This document shows, piece by piece, positions 51,287 through 60,240 of a stretch of 64,000 nt of DNA; position 1 is the stretch's first letter; every line of letters begins with the position of its first letter. The position numbers were made by a program, and so were the translations under genes. Location: the NCBI GenBank assembly GCA_018818785.1, contig JAHIRF010000008.1:124001-188000 (forward strand), in the 5' to 3' direction. The DNA comes from Thermoplasmatota archaeon. Its GTDB lineage: Archaea > Thermoplasmatota > Thermoplasmata > UBA10834. The notes under the pieces were generated by a model, which had not been told where the DNA came from, did no database searches, and saw nothing but the letters and a program-made list of their open reading frames with translations.

Positions 51287-52315
51287 TCATCGGCGTTGTG
51301 ATCTGAAGAACCTCTGAAGGTCGCAAGTCCCGCCCGTGACCAGCCCTTCAATATCTAGGATCATGTTCCACATGTCCTTGCAGCTGCAATCCTTGGAGCC
51401 CAACCTTGACCGGTTCTGGGAGATGCTGAAATCCTTCAGGCCATCGATGATAGTCTGGTCGCACTCTCCGCAGTTGTGCGCGCCCCTGATGCTGCCACCG
51501 CCGACCGGGTCGCACACGACCTTCACTCCGAAGTCCTCGCTCGCCCTCACGACCTGGAGGACGCTCCATAACCATGGCGGTCTGTAAGCCCAGTTCCTCC
51601 ACAGCTTATCGACGACCGTCCCCTTCTGGACGTTCACCGCGTTTATGGATATCGTGGCGCTGGTCCTGGCCGCATGCTTGACGGTCGCGACCGCATCCGC
51701 GATCGCCTCCGCCTCTGTGAGGAACGGGGGCTTTATCAGAACATATGATCGCAAGTCCACCTTCCGTTCATTCAGGATATCCGCCGCCAGGTCATAGTCC
51801 GCAACGGTGAACCCCTTATTGATTGAGTATCTCAGAACCTTGTCATTCGCACTCTCGAAACCTATCGCGATCTCCAGGTCATCATGCACGGACAGGATCT
51901 GATCGACGCGCTCACCGGTGACATATTCCGGTCTGGACTCCACGAGGAGCCTCATCCCTCTCGACGAACACTCCTCCAGGATCCTCCTTGCAGCTTCCTC
52001 AGGCACCTCGGCCTTGTCCAGGAACGACCCGGAGGTATAGATCTTGAGGACCTGCACATCGCCTATGCCTGGGAGGGCGCGTTCGAACTGCTTCACGATG
52101 TGCTCGGCGGAGATGCCCATCTTCGACACGGTGTTGTACCCGCACATGGAACATCCGCCGGTGTGGAAATGGCTGCAACCGCCCGTCCGTAGGATTATGA
52201 CGCCTGCATCGAGCAGCTTGCCTTTCAGGAACTCCTTCTCCGTCCAGACGGCTACAGCGCTCCCATCGTCCTTCCTTCGAGGACGCCGGCAACTATCACT
52301 CTCAAATCCAGTCAT
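51287..52315 (-). CDS. raSEA: Archaeosine biosynthesis radical SAM protein RaSEA
   Basis: The 342-residue radical SAM enzyme has the cluster region GGCSHFHTGGCSMCGYN and a late Cys-rich region (GAHNCGECDQTIIDGL, KDCSCKD) as in RaSEA. With ArcS it converts preQ0-lysine-modified G15 of tRNA into archaeosine, replacing the glutamine-dependent ArcS route. arcS and the tgt gene are not in the window. A histone-fold-like gene lies 34 bp upstream in the same direction. Confidence 0.9.
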   Translation of the reverse strand: MTGFESDSCRRPRRKDDGSAVAVWTEKEFLKGKLLDAGVIILRTGGCSHFHTGGCSMCGYNTVSKMGISAEHIVKQFERALPGIGDVQVLKIYTSGSFLDKAEVPEEAARRILEECSSRGMRLLVESRPEYVTGERVDQILSVHDDLEIAIGFESANDKVLRYSINKGFTVADYDLAADILNERKVDLRSYVLIKPPFLTEAEAIADAVATVKHAARTSATISINAVNVQKGTVVDKLWRNWAYRPPWLWSVLQVVRASEDFGVKVVCDPVGGGSIRGAHNCGECDQTIIDGLKDFSISQNRSRLGSKDCSCKDMWNMILDIEGLVTGGTCDLQRFFRSQRR

Positions 52316-52349
52316 TCGATCGCGCCGTGGTATGATTTCGAGAATATGC

Positions 52350-52514
52350 TCAGAGGTCGTATGGCTTCAGGGTCTTGCGCCCGTTCTTCTTGGCCCTTCT
52401 CACCGCGCGCTCAATCATCTCGTGGACCTCACGGTCCAGCTCGCAGTAGAATTCTTCCGAGATCCTGAGTCGGTCGCCCACAGCATCCTTCACGTCTGAG
52501 ACCTTGATTATCAT
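52350..52514 (-). CDS. DUF1931 histone-fold-like small protein
   Basis: The 54-residue protein, MIIKVSDVKDAVGDRLRISEEF..., ends VRRAKKNGRKTLKPYDL, a pattern of half-histone-fold proteins (DUF1931) where NGRKTxxPxDL matches the histone C-terminal loop and helix. Such proteins are predicted to bind DNA. An ATG at 52544 would add ten residues; GGAAAG supports 52514. Probably co-transcribed with raSEA. The biological role is unknown. Confidence 0.7.
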   Translation of the reverse strand: MIIKVSDVKDAVGDRLRISEEFYCELDREVHEMIERAVRRAKKNGRKTLKPYDL

Positions 52515-52613
52515 CTTTCCATTCCGAAGACTAGAAACAGGCATCTTCTCCCCTCTACACGGCCCCGTCAGGGAGATATTGCTAATGCGTGCTCAGTTCT
52601 TAACTCTTTTCGG

Positions 52614-52646
52614 TCGGACCTCCGCAAAGCTTTTCCACGGGTCCGA
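52614..52646 (+). promoter_or_regulatory. Inverted repeat in the tyrS promoter region
   Basis: TCGGACC (52614-52620) and GGTCCGA (52640-52646) are perfect 7-bp arms around 19 bp, ending 24 bp before the tyrS start. An operator or leader stem is possible. Confidence 0.35.
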
Positions 52647-52669
52647 TTCTTTACTGTCGAGGCACTAGG

Positions 52670-53713
52670 ATGGACGTCGACTCGAAAGTTGAGCTCGCAA
52701 CCAGGAACGCACTCGAAGTGGTCACGGAGGATGAGCTCAAGACACTTTTCGAGACGAAGCAGACGCCGACCGCGTATATTGGCTACGAGCCGAGCGGTTT
52801 CGTGCATGTCGGACAGGTGATAACTGCGACCAAGATCGCGGAGCTCCAGAAGGCAGGCGTCGACGTGACCATGTTCCTGGCCGACTGGCACGCCATGATA
52901 AACGACAAGCTGGGTGCAGACATCGAGAACATCCGCATATGCGGCGAGTACATGCGAGAGAGCTTCATCGCGCTCGGCATCCGAGAAGATACGAAGTTCG
53001 TATGGGCGAACGATCTCGTCAACAGGGCAGAGTACTGGGAGAAATTCATACGCGTATGCAAGGCGAGCTCGTTGATGAGGATCAAGAGGGCTATGACCAT
53101 AATGGGCAGGACCGAGGACGAGGCCGAGATTGATGCATCCAAGGTGATGTACCCACCGATGCAGGTCGCGGATATATTCGAGTTGGATGTCGATATCGCA
53201 CTTGCGGGCATGGATCAGAGAAGGGCGCATATGCTGGCCAGGGATGTCGCCGAGAAGCTCGGTTGGAGGAAACCCGTCGCATTGCACACACCGCTCTTGA
53301 TGAACCTAGTGGGCGGAGGCCGTATGGACCCTGTCGAGGCGAAGATGTCGAAGAGCGATCCGAACAGTGCGATATTCCTCCATGACACGCCGGAGGACAT
53401 ACACCGCAAGATGAAGAACGCGTTCTGCCCGCCCGAGGCGGAGAACAACCCCGTGTTGGAAGTCATGAGGTTGATTGTCTTCCCGAAGCTGGGCGGTGTC
53501 ACCATCGAGAGGCCCGCGAAGTTCGGAGGGCCGGTCACATTCGACAGCTACCAGGAGATCCACTCGACCTACGAGTCGAAGAGCCTGCACCCGATGGACC
53601 TCAAGAAGGGCGCCGCGGATTCTCTCGCAGCGGTCCTAGCTCCAGTCAGGGAGTATTTCTCGAAGAACCCGAAGAACCTCGACAGGCTGAAGAACATCTC
53701 AATCACGAGATGA
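52670..53713 (+). CDS. tyrS: Tyrosyl-tRNA synthetase
   Basis: The 347-residue class I synthetase is of the archaeal/eukaryotic type. The HIGH motif appears as SGFVHVGQ (about residues 41-48) and the KMSKS loop is AKMSKSDPNSAI (about 224-235). YEPSG and the QVADIFELDVDIALAGMDQRR tyrosine-binding region identify TyrRS over TrpRS. It is the only plus-strand gene in the 34-61 kb region, and its 3' end overlaps the convergent DHH gene by 15 bp. Confidence 0.96.
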   Translation: MDVDSKVELATRNALEVVTEDELKTLFETKQTPTAYIGYEPSGFVHVGQVITATKIAELQKAGVDVTMFLADWHAMINDKLGADIENIRICGEYMRESFIALGIREDTKFVWANDLVNRAEYWEKFIRVCKASSLMRIKRAMTIMGRTEDEAEIDASKVMYPPMQVADIFELDVDIALAGMDQRRAHMLARDVAEKLGWRKPVALHTPLLMNLVGGGRMDPVEAKMSKSDPNSAIFLHDTPEDIHRKMKNAFCPPEAENNPVLEVMRLIVFPKLGGVTIERPAKFGGPVTFDSYQEIHSTYESKSLHPMDLKKGAADSLAAVLAPVREYFSKNPKNLDRLKNISITR

Positions 53714-54709
53714 GTCCAGGTTCCTCAGCAGCTTCATGGCGTTGTCGACCGAAATGTTCAGGATGGCTTCCACGTCGCCCATGCCAGTTATGCCTGCCGC
53801 CCCTGGATGACCCCCGCCGCCGTTGGTGGTCTCCGTCCCGATGCCTCCGAGCAACTTGCCCAGGTGCACTCCGCGCCTCACCATGGCCTGCGTGGCTCTC
53901 GCGCTTATCCTGAACATGTTCCCTCTCTGCGAGCCCACGAACACTATGTCCGCTCCCAGGCCAATAAGCGCCTTGCAGACGGATGCTTCGAAAGCGCTTC
54001 CTTGGGACGCCGCGATGATCTTGTCTCCGACCTTCCAGTACTTCAATCTCTGGGCCCCTCTGAGCTGAGATATCTTCTCGGATGTGTCGACGTCTATAGA
54101 GACCAGCCCGGTGGCCTCGTCTATCTGTGTGCCGTTCTGTTCCATCAGCTCAGAGAACACACGCAGGGTGGCTGGCTTGGCGAACTTGAACATGCCCGTG
54201 TCGGTTATTATCCCCGCCATGAGCGCCAACGCGACCTCCCGCGTCATCTTCATGCCTGCCAGCTTCACTAGCTCGTACACTATCTCAGCGCAGGAGCTCT
54301 TGCCGTCATCACAATAATAGTACATCGCTTCGGACCATCTGTCGTTCCTGGCATGATGGTCTATCACAATAGCATCCTTGAGGTCGATCCCTTCGGGGAG
54401 CTGTTCAGGCCCCGAAGTGTCCAGGACCAAGAGCCTGCCGGGCGGCTCGTCAGGACCCTCGACGGTCTCGATCCCGAGGGTCTTCGTCATCACCTTCCCC
54501 ATACGATCTATCCCTCCAGGGGTCCAGATGACGACATCGGGGAAAGCGGACTGCACCACGAACGCGCTAGCGATCGCATCAGGGTCGGCGTTTCCGTGCA
54601 GGACAACCTTCGTCGGCCCCTTCGACAATTCCTCAACTATACTGGAAAGCACGTATCTCAAGGCTGAATGATGCCCTACGATAAAATAGATGCCGAAAAT
54701 ACCATGCAT
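53699..54709 (-). CDS. DHH/DHHA1 family phosphoesterase (RecJ-like)
   Basis: The 336-residue protein has motif HGNADPDAIASA, then LVLDTSGPEQ, VIDHHARND (the DHH motif) and a C-terminal DHHA1 domain with NGGGGHPGAAG. Family members are RecJ-like nucleases, nanoRNases or cyclic dinucleotide phosphodiesterases; archaeal examples at this locus are thought to degrade RNA oligomers. It is last in the exosome/prefoldin superoperon. The start is uncertain: 54709 or GTG 54652, each with a plausible TATA box upstream. Confidence 0.85.
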   Translation of the reverse strand: MHGIFGIYFIVGHHSALRYVLSSIVEELSKGPTKVVLHGNADPDAIASAFVVQSAFPDVVIWTPGGIDRMGKVMTKTLGIETVEGPDEPPGRLLVLDTSGPEQLPEGIDLKDAIVIDHHARNDRWSEAMYYYCDDGKSSCAEIVYELVKLAGMKMTREVALALMAGIITDTGMFKFAKPATLRVFSELMEQNGTQIDEATGLVSIDVDTSEKISQLRGAQRLKYWKVGDKIIAASQGSAFEASVCKALIGLGADIVFVGSQRGNMFRISARATQAMVRRGVHLGKLLGGIGTETTNGGGGHPGAAGITGMGDVEAILNISVDNAMKLLRNLDSSRD

Positions 54710-54755
54710 CCTGGTTAGAATGAAGATAAAGAGTTTGTCGGTTCATCCGGTCCGA

Positions 54756-55136
54756 TCAGTTGTCTTCGGATTCATCGGACTTCTGTGCGGGACCGCCCTG
54801 GAGCGCCTGGGTGATCTGCTGCTGGAGCGTCTGGTGCCTCTCCCTCAGATGCTTGTCCTGCCTCTCGAGGGTCTTCACGCGCACCTCTACCGTCTCCTTC
54901 TGCTCCTTCAGCTCGGTCACGAGCCCGTTCCTGTCCTTGTTCTGGACCAGAAGCGTCCCGACGTTCTTGAACACCGCAGCATCCTCAGAGGCCCTCTCGA
55001 GCTCCTGGACCGTCCGGTCCAGCTCCTTGGCCTGCGCCTCGAGCTGGATCTTCTGCGTGGTGACCATCTGTATCTGCTGCGTGAGCTGCTGGAACTGCGC
55101 GATCTGGTTCTGAACCTTCGGTGGGATGTTGTCCAT
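54756..55136 (-). CDS. pfdB: Prefoldin beta subunit
   Basis: The 126-residue coiled-coil chaperone subunit has two long helices (about 8-50 and 72-112) joined by the beta-hairpin segment VFKNVGTLLVQNKDRNGLVTEL (in two parts). Two alpha and four beta subunits form a jellyfish-like hexamer that holds unfolded proteins for the thermosome. Its ATG overlaps the pcc1 stop (TGATG). Confidence 0.94.
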   Translation of the reverse strand: MDNIPPKVQNQIAQFQQLTQQIQMVTTQKIQLEAQAKELDRTVQELERASEDAAVFKNVGTLLVQNKDRNGLVTELKEQKETVEVRVKTLERQDKHLRERHQTLQQQITQALQGGPAQKSDESEDN

Positions 55137-55378
55137 CATCTGTTTGCCTCCTTTGCCGTTTCCTCTGCCACATTGGCCCATCTGATATATGAGTTGAGGG
55201 CCGCTCTCAGCGATGTGAGGTCGTCCGCCTGTACGCGAATCGTCACCTCGCCCTCTCCTCCGAGCACATCGACCTTCGTCCGTGGGATGCTCTCTGACAT
55301 CTCAGGGGACAGCGCACGCACGACCACATCGGCATGTACCGTCCTGAAGGTCAACTCCGCCCTGTTCGTCAAGTTCAT
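55136..55378 (-). CDS. pcc1: KEOPS complex subunit Pcc1
   Basis: The 80-residue ferredoxin-like protein has the pattern RALSPEMSESIPRTKVDV, then VTIRVQADDLTSLRAALNSYIRW (in parts), as in archaeal Pcc1. Pcc1 is the dimerisation subunit of KEOPS, which makes tRNA N6-threonylcarbamoyladenosine with Kae1, Bud32 and Cgi121. Start overlaps the rpoP stop (ATGA). Position between rpoP and pfdB is conserved in euryarchaea. Confidence 0.9.
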   Translation of the reverse strand: MNLTNRAELTFRTVHADVVVRALSPEMSESIPRTKVDVLGGEGEVTIRVQADDLTSLRAALNSYIRWANVAEETAKEANR

Positions 55379-55509
55379 CTGCCCTTGACCGATTTGCGCA
55401 CGTTAGGTCTCTCCTTGTAGAACACCTTGGACCCGCACTTCTCACACTGAAGTCCCACGGTGTTCATGCCAGACCTGACGGGCTCTTTGCATCTCGAGCA
55501 TTTGTACAT
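55375..55509 (-). CDS. rpoP: RNA polymerase subunit RpoP (Rpb12/Rpc10)
   Basis: A 44-residue zinc-ribbon subunit beginning MYKCSRCKEPV, with the second pair CEKCGSK followed by VFYKERPNVRKSV. The four Cys bind zinc. It links Rpo3 and Rpo2 in the archaeal polymerase. It is easily missed for its size. Its stop overlaps the pcc1 start, and it follows eL43 by eight bases. Confidence 0.94.
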   Translation of the reverse strand: MYKCSRCKEPVRSGMNTVGLQCEKCGSKVFYKERPNVRKSVKGR

Positions 55510-55517
55510 TCGTTCAT

Positions 55518-55874
55518 CTACTCCTTCTCAGAGACCTCTTCCAGCCTCTCTTCTTCGCTGAGCACTTCGTTCTCCTCGTCTGCGGCAGCAGCGGCTTTGG
55601 CCAGCGCCCTTGCCTCCGCGAGCACGTCTGTCACTTCGCGTTTGACTGCGACGGGCTTCGTCAGCACGTACGAGCTGCTCGCAATAGATACGCCACAGTG
55701 CCTGCATTTCCAGATGCCGTTCGCCTCTCTCTTGACGGCTTTCGCCATGCACTTGGGGCACTCATGCCACTTCTTGCTCAGCTTCTCTATATCGGCTATG
55801 CGTTTCCTGATCCTGACGCCGTATCTCGGGCCCAGCCGACCGGCCGAGCCAACCTTCTTGGTTCTTTTGGCCAT
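55518..55874 (-). CDS. rpl37ae: Ribosomal protein eL43 (L37Ae) with acidic C-terminal extension
   Basis: Residues 1-75 are a normal eL43: MAKRTKKVGSAGRLGPRYG, then zinc ribbon CPKCMAKAVKREANGIWKCRHC (in two parts). Residues about 80-118 are an Ala/Glu-rich acidic tail (ADEENEVLSEEERLEEV), so the protein is longer than the usual 75-95. ATG 55874 follows GGGTGA; ATG 55880 overlaps the rrp42 stop. Confidence 0.94.
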   Translation of the reverse strand: MAKRTKKVGSAGRLGPRYGVRIRKRIADIEKLSKKWHECPKCMAKAVKREANGIWKCRHCGVSIASSSYVLTKPVAVKREVTDVLAEARALAKAAAAADEENEVLSEEERLEEVSEKE

Positions 55875-55879
55875 GGTCA

Positions 55880-56656
55880 TCACCCAGAGAGTTTGGCGCG
55901 CACCTCCGCGCCCCGCTTCCTCGACATCTCGATTATCTTGAAGACTTCGTCCATCTTGAGCGATCCGCTGCCACCCTTCTGCATGGCGCATATGCTGCCG
56001 TTCTCCAAAGTCGCGACCGTGAGCCTCGCATCTGCGACCCTCTCCTCGTCGTGGGTCGGGTCTATGAGCAGGTGCTCGCCTATCTTGACCGCGGTTACTG
56101 AGATCGGTTCATGGGAGATCGGCATCGGATAATCCTCGCCCTTGCCCGCCCTTGCCGCCGGCACGATCGCCGACTTCAGTGCGGCCAAGGCTCCAATGTT
56201 GCCCGCGTCGAACAGGTTGCCATCGAAGTCGAGTGCATGGATGTCCAGGAACATTATCCAGACCTCCTTTCCAGCCTCTATGCAGAGCTTCTTCATGTCG
56301 ACCGCGTGCCCTTCCCTTATGCCTCTGTCGATCACACGGGACACCTCGATCGATTCCTGGTCCGGCGGACCGGATTCGAATGTCTCGCTTGCCAATGGGA
56401 TGAGCTCTGCGTTCGTGGTCATCACGCCGGAGTTGGGCGTATCCGGGAACGGCGAGCCTACCATCATCTTGATGCCGACCAGCACGTCCGTTTTGCCCAG
56501 TCGGACCCTTGCGGATCCTTCTGCTGATAGGACGTAGTTTATCTCCACCGTGAGCGGGCGCATCTCGTCGAAGGCTCTCCCGTCGACCCTTGTGCCCTTG
56601 GACAGGAGTTGTACTATGTGGTCCCTCTTCAGGTCGGCCATCACATCCTTGCTCAT
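55880..56656 (-). CDS. rrp42: Exosome subunit Rrp42
   Basis: The 258-residue RNase PH-fold protein is the catalytically inactive partner of Rrp41 in the hexameric ring. It begins ADLKRDHIVQLLSKGTRVDGRAFDEMRP. The phosphate-binding and active-site residues seen in Rrp41 are not conserved, as expected. It is directly downstream of rrp41. Confidence 0.95.
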   Translation of the reverse strand: MSKDVMADLKRDHIVQLLSKGTRVDGRAFDEMRPLTVEINYVLSAEGSARVRLGKTDVLVGIKMMVGSPFPDTPNSGVMTTNAELIPLASETFESGPPDQESIEVSRVIDRGIREGHAVDMKKLCIEAGKEVWIMFLDIHALDFDGNLFDAGNIGALAALKSAIVPAARAGKGEDYPMPISHEPISVTAVKIGEHLLIDPTHDEERVADARLTVATLENGSICAMQKGGSGSLKMDEVFKIIEMSRKRGAEVRAKLSG

Positions 56657-57424
56657 CTAGGCCACCCCCTTCGGTTCTTCCACGGCATCCACGGACCGCA
56701 CCTGGTATCTCCTTTTGAGTGCGTTCCTCTGCTCCTCGTACACCTTCTTGCAGCCCTCGATCGCCATCTTCAGACTCAGAGTATATTCATCGTGTGTGAG
56801 TTCGCCGTCCATCTGGAGCAGGACGATCTCTTCGGTCCTCGGGACATAGCCGACGGGCACGTCTGCCTGCCCGAAGTTGTCCTCCTCCTTTCCGAGGTCC
56901 ACCATGACGGTGTCTGCCGCCTTTCCAGCAGCGCATGACGCGACCAGGTCCCTCATCGGCACGCCAGCGTCTGCCAGCGCGACTGATGCAGCCGTCAACC
57001 CTGCACATCTCGTGCCGGCGTTCGCCTGCAGGACCTCGATGTACACATCGATGGATGTCCTCGGGAAGTACTCGGTGAACACAACATGCGTGAGTGCCTC
57101 ACTGGTGATCTTGGAGATCTCGTGGGACCTCCTGTCCGGTCCCGGTCTCTTCCTGTCGTCCACCGAGAACGCTGCCATGTTGTAGTGGCACTGCACCAGG
57201 GCCCTAGTCGTGTTCTGCAGATGCCTCGGGTGACATTCCCTCGGTCCGTAGACCGCCGCTAGTACCTTGTTCAGTCCCCATTCGACATATGCGGAGCCGT
57301 CTGCCTTATTCAGCACGCCCGCCTCGATCTTTATCGGCCTCATCTCGTCGGGTCTCCGGCCATCGACCCTCTTGCCGTTCTCATCTAGCAACTTGATATC
57401 ATTGGGTATAGGTGTTCCGCCCAT
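56657..57424 (-). CDS. rrp41: Exosome catalytic subunit Rrp41
   Basis: The 255-residue phosphorolytic exoribonuclease has [20 protein letters not shown] at the start, [13 protein letters not shown] (RNA-binding Arg), the phosphate site [13 protein letters not shown], and acidic [17 protein letters not shown] with catalytic Asp. It trims or adds tails to RNA 3' ends. Its ATG lies within the last 26 bases of rrp4. Confidence 0.96.
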   Translation of the reverse strand: MGGTPIPNDIKLLDENGKRVDGRRPDEMRPIKIEAGVLNKADGSAYVEWGLNKVLAAVYGPRECHPRHLQNTTRALVQCHYNMAAFSVDDRKRPGPDRRSHEISKITSEALTHVVFTEYFPRTSIDVYIEVLQANAGTRCAGLTAASVALADAGVPMRDLVASCAAGKAADTVMVDLGKEEDNFGQADVPVGYVPRTEEIVLLQMDGELTHDEYTLSLKMAIEGCKKVYEEQRNALKRRYQVRSVDAVEEPKGVA

Positions 57425-58124
57425 CAGTCTCACTCTCCGTCTCCTGGACCGTGTCTCCCAGGAGTTTCTTGACTTTCTCGGTGAGGCCTACGCTGTGCGC
57501 CTCTTCCTCTATCAGTTTGACGGCCTTGATGGCCCTGACAATATTATCGAGGTCCCCGTCGATCCATATCCTGCCGTTCTGCCCGACGTATATCCTGCAT
57601 CCAGTCGAGTTCTTCAACATCTGGATCATGGAACCGCTCTTGCCAATCACTCGTGGTACTTTCGAGGGCGATATGTCCAGGATCATGCCCCCTGTGAGCT
57701 TCCTCAATCCGTCCTCCTTCATGGAGATATGGATCTTCCTAGTCTCGTCCACATTGATGACCTTGAGGAGCACGACGTCTCCGACTGTCATGAACCTCTT
57801 GGTCTCTCCGAACTCCACCCTCCAAGGCACCTCGTTGACATGCAACGGTGCTGGGTACGGGGAATTGATGTCGACCAACCAGTTGGATGAACTCACATCC
57901 ACGATCTTGCCAACGACCATGTCTCCTCTATCGGGCACATATTGCCCTGACAACGGGACAACGCCGACCACGTTCTGCCTCACACTCTTAATCCCTAGCT
58001 GTGCGGCGTATATGTTCTTGCCCTCGTTGAAAGTCCCGGGGCCCGGAGTCAATCCGGAGCTGTCCAGGAGGTCCCCCGGTACAACTATCTCTCTCTCAAC
58101 ATCTTTAGAATCACTTGTCTGCAT
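57399..58124 (-). CDS. rrp4: Exosome RNA-binding subunit Rrp4
   Basis: The 241-residue cap subunit has an N-terminal domain ([20 protein letters not shown]), a central S1 domain ([20 protein letters not shown]) and a C-terminal KH domain with [16 protein letters not shown]. It directs RNA into the Rrp41-Rrp42 ring. ATG 58124 is chosen because a TATA box at 58151-58158 is about 30 bp upstream, which predicts a leaderless or short-leader transcript; ATG 58139 is too close to the box. Confidence 0.95.
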   Translation of the reverse strand: MQTSDSKDVEREIVVPGDLLDSSGLTPGPGTFNEGKNIYAAQLGIKSVRQNVVGVVPLSGQYVPDRGDMVVGKIVDVSSSNWLVDINSPYPAPLHVNEVPWRVEFGETKRFMTVGDVVLLKVINVDETRKIHISMKEDGLRKLTGGMILDISPSKVPRVIGKSGSMIQMLKNSTGCRIYVGQNGRIWIDGDLDNIVRAIKAVKLIEEEAHSVGLTEKVKKLLGDTVQETESETDGRNTYTQ

Positions 58125-58150
58125 CTGACTCACTCGCATTCACCGTCAGA

Positions 58151-58158
58151 TAAATATG
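58151..58158 (-). promoter_or_regulatory. Internal promoter for the exosome-prefoldin genes
   Basis: ATATTTAT on the minus strand in a 189-bp spacer between SBDS and rrp4. Its distance to ATG 58124 suggests a nearly leaderless mRNA. It separates the proteasome/SBDS genes from the exosome block. Confidence 0.5.
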
Positions 58159-58313
58159 CCAGCACGGCCCTGGACAAAGATTCGTCCCGAGACCTGCAGC
58201 GCATTTACCTCTATCTCTTTTCGAATGGCTGAAGAACATCTCCTGTTTTAATCTTTTGGTCGTAATAGGGTCCTTTCAGGGAACTGCCTGGCATTGTGAG
58301 GGAGTGGGCGTGC

Positions 58314-59018
58314 TCACTTGCCCGCCTTCAGGACCTTGACGTCGGCCTCTCCATGGGTCTTGTTGTTTATCTTCTCGAAGAACTCCGTCTGCAGCCCCGC
58401 AGGCATCTCCACGACCCCTATCCAGGAACCATCGGTCTGCCATTCCTCCTTGACGATCTTCCCGAAATGGCGGAATTCCTCGTAGCAGCGACCGTAGTCC
58501 TCCCCGGACACCTTGACCGCGATCCTCACCTTGTCGAACTTGATTGGTATGAGCGGTCTGAGCGCGTCCATGATAGCGGGGACCTGCGCCTCGACAGACT
58601 TGAACGGGTCTATGTGTATCCTCGCCTCTTCCATGGCGGTCTCGATCCTGGTCGGTGGGTGCGGTCCGCCCGTCTGAGGGTTCATCGCGTTCCTCGCGAT
58701 GTACTCCACGACCCTCTTGCGCTTGTTCTCCTGCATCACCTTGCGCTGTTCCGTGGTGAGCTGGACCTCGCCCTTGAGGATGATGATTTTCGCGACTTCC
58801 ATCGGGTCCGTGGTCCCGAATATCTCCTTGATCTTGTCCTCGGACGCCCTAGTGCCCTTCTTGGCGTTCTTGAAAATGGTGTCTATCGCCATGTGGTCAA
58901 GAAGGTCTACCTCTTTGCCGTCCTTCATCTTCTGGACGACGTCTGGGTCTATCAGTATCTCGAAGCTCTCGCCATGAGATTCCATCCTGGCGACTATCGC
59001 CTCATCGAGGTCGACCAT
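58314..59018 (-). CDS. sdo1: Ribosome maturation protein SBDS (Sdo1)
   Basis: This 234-residue protein has three domains: the N-terminal FYSH domain ([21 protein letters not shown]), a helical middle domain, and a C-terminal ferredoxin-like domain ([20 protein letters not shown] region). In eukaryotes SBDS releases eIF6 from new 60S subunits; the archaeal gene is regularly linked to exosome and proteasome genes, as here. It follows psmA by 10 bp. Confidence 0.95.
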   Translation of the reverse strand: MVDLDEAIVARMESHGESFEILIDPDVVQKMKDGKEVDLLDHMAIDTIFKNAKKGTRASEDKIKEIFGTTDPMEVAKIIILKGEVQLTTEQRKVMQENKRKRVVEYIARNAMNPQTGGPHPPTRIETAMEEARIHIDPFKSVEAQVPAIMDALRPLIPIKFDKVRIAVKVSGEDYGRCYEEFRHFGKIVKEEWQTDGSWIGVVEMPAGLQTEFFEKINNKTHGEADVKVLKAGK

Positions 59019-59028
59019 GGTCCTCAGC

Positions 59029-59751
59029 TCATGCCGTTAATTTCTTGACGTATCCCTCTACTTCGGTGTCTGTCAATCTCCGGAAATTCTCTCCGACCCT
59101 GACTACGCCGATCTCCACGGCCTTCGTGTTCAGGGTCTCCTCGGTGGCCTTCGATAGCGCCTTGAGTCCGAGCAGGATGGCCTCGTCCACCGTGAGGCCC
59201 TCTTTGTACTCCTCCTCGAAGACATCTATGATGGCGTTCTTGCCGGCACCGATTGATCCTGCCTTGTATGAGACCAGCGCGCCGCTGGGGTCCGTCTCGT
59301 ACAGGTGGCAGCCTTGATCGTCAACACCCGCGACCAGGAGGGCTGTTCCGAACGGCCTGACGCCGCCGTATTGTGTGTAGTTCTGCTTGAAGTCGCAGAG
59401 CCTCTTCACGAGGGTCTCGATATCGACCTTCTCCGCATAGGTGACCTTGTTGATCTGCGAGACCACTCTTGCGTGGTCCACGAGCACCCTTGCATCCGCG
59501 ACCAGTCCGGAGGTCGCGCAGCCTATGTGCTCGTCGATCTGGAATATCTTCTCTATCGAGCGTGATTCGATGAGCCTGCTCGCTATCCTCTTGTCGACTA
59601 TGAGTGCGACACCGTCCTTGAACTTCAAACCGACTGTCGTAGTGCCTCTCTTAACTGCTTCTCTTGCGTATTCGACCTGGAATAGTCTGCCATCGGGTGA
59701 GAACACCGTGATTGCCCGGTCATACGCCATCTGTCCTGGCTGCATCTTCAT
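59029..59751 (-). CDS. psmA: Proteasome alpha subunit
   Basis: The 240-residue 20S core outer-ring subunit begins [29 protein letters not shown] (shown in family terms: [15 protein letters not shown] and FQVEYA), with the N-terminal gate residues and the H0 helix that regulate substrate entry. It lacks the beta-type propeptide. A TATA-like CTTATATC at 59773-59780 and GAGGTG just before the ATG are both present, so the start of transcription is unclear. It is followed by SBDS. Confidence 0.97.
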   Translation of the reverse strand: MKMQPGQMAYDRAITVFSPDGRLFQVEYAREAVKRGTTTVGLKFKDGVALIVDKRIASRLIESRSIEKIFQIDEHIGCATSGLVADARVLVDHARVVSQINKVTYAEKVDIETLVKRLCDFKQNYTQYGGVRPFGTALLVAGVDDQGCHLYETDPSGALVSYKAGSIGAGKNAIIDVFEEEYKEGLTVDEAILLGLKALSKATEETLNTKAVEIGVVRVGENFRRLTDTEVEGYVKKLTA

Positions 59752-59856
59752 TACACCTCTTTTCTTGACTGTGATATAAGTCTAGCTAGCATATCGCCCG
59801 CTATGTCTGGAAAGTGCCTAACGCGGTTGCCGGTATAAAGGTTTTTGGCGAATGAG

Positions 59857-59897
59857 GTTCTGTCAATTATCGCGTGGTGGTCACAAGGACCCCGACC
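59857..59897 (+). mobile_element. Solitary end of the 20867-21215 element, abutting the rnp2 stop
   Basis: GGTTCTGTCAATTATCG-c-GTGGTGGTCA matches the right end of the 349-bp element with one substitution. Similarity continues through a subterminal GGTC...GACC stem and CCGACC to base 59897, the last base of the rnp2 gene. No second end was seen nearby. It looks like the relic of an insertion that was deleted on one side. Confidence 0.65.
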
Positions 59898-60235
59898 TAC
59901 TCCCGAGTCTTCTGCTTGGGCGAGGTCGCCTTCAGATATTGCCGCTTGAGGTTCTTGATGGTGCCCGAAGTCCTGAGCGTGACTACCTTGCACGGGACAT
60001 TCATGACAGAATCCACCTTCGTCAGCACCTCTATCGCCTCGTCCTTGAATCTGTGAGGTACCTTGAGTATCCCGACCTCGGGCTCGAACACGGTTATCCT
60101 GAAGTCGTTCTGGATGAGCGTGCCTTTTGCCTTTGCCAGAAGTGATGAGAGAAAATCGTTTCTGGCGAAAGGTCTCACGCTCTCGATCCTGAAAGCGATG
60201 TATCTCCACCTCTCGCCAGGGGCCTTCTTCGGCAT
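59897..60235 (-). CDS. rnp2: RNase P protein component 2 (Pop5)
   Basis: The 112-residue RRM-like protein starts PKKAPGERWRYIAFRIES and has FRITVFEPEVGILKVPHRFKDEAIEVL (in parts) and VVTLRTSGTIKNLKRQYL, typical of archaeal Pop5. With Rpp30 it activates the RNase P RNA for cleavage. Usually rnp3 (Rpp30) and rpl15e precede it; here ftsZ is 5 bp upstream instead. The last few codons abut the mobile-element relic. Confidence 0.9.
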   Translation of the reverse strand: MPKKAPGERWRYIAFRIESVRPFARNDFLSSLLAKAKGTLIQNDFRITVFEPEVGILKVPHRFKDEAIEVLTKVDSVMNVPCKVVTLRTSGTIKNLKRQYLKATSPKQKTRE

Positions 60236-60240
60236 GGATC

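Noticed and set aside
51227-51290. C/D box guide RNA, because of GGATGA and CTGA
   Set aside because: The C box does not match RTGATGA and no D' box lies between the two C-like boxes.
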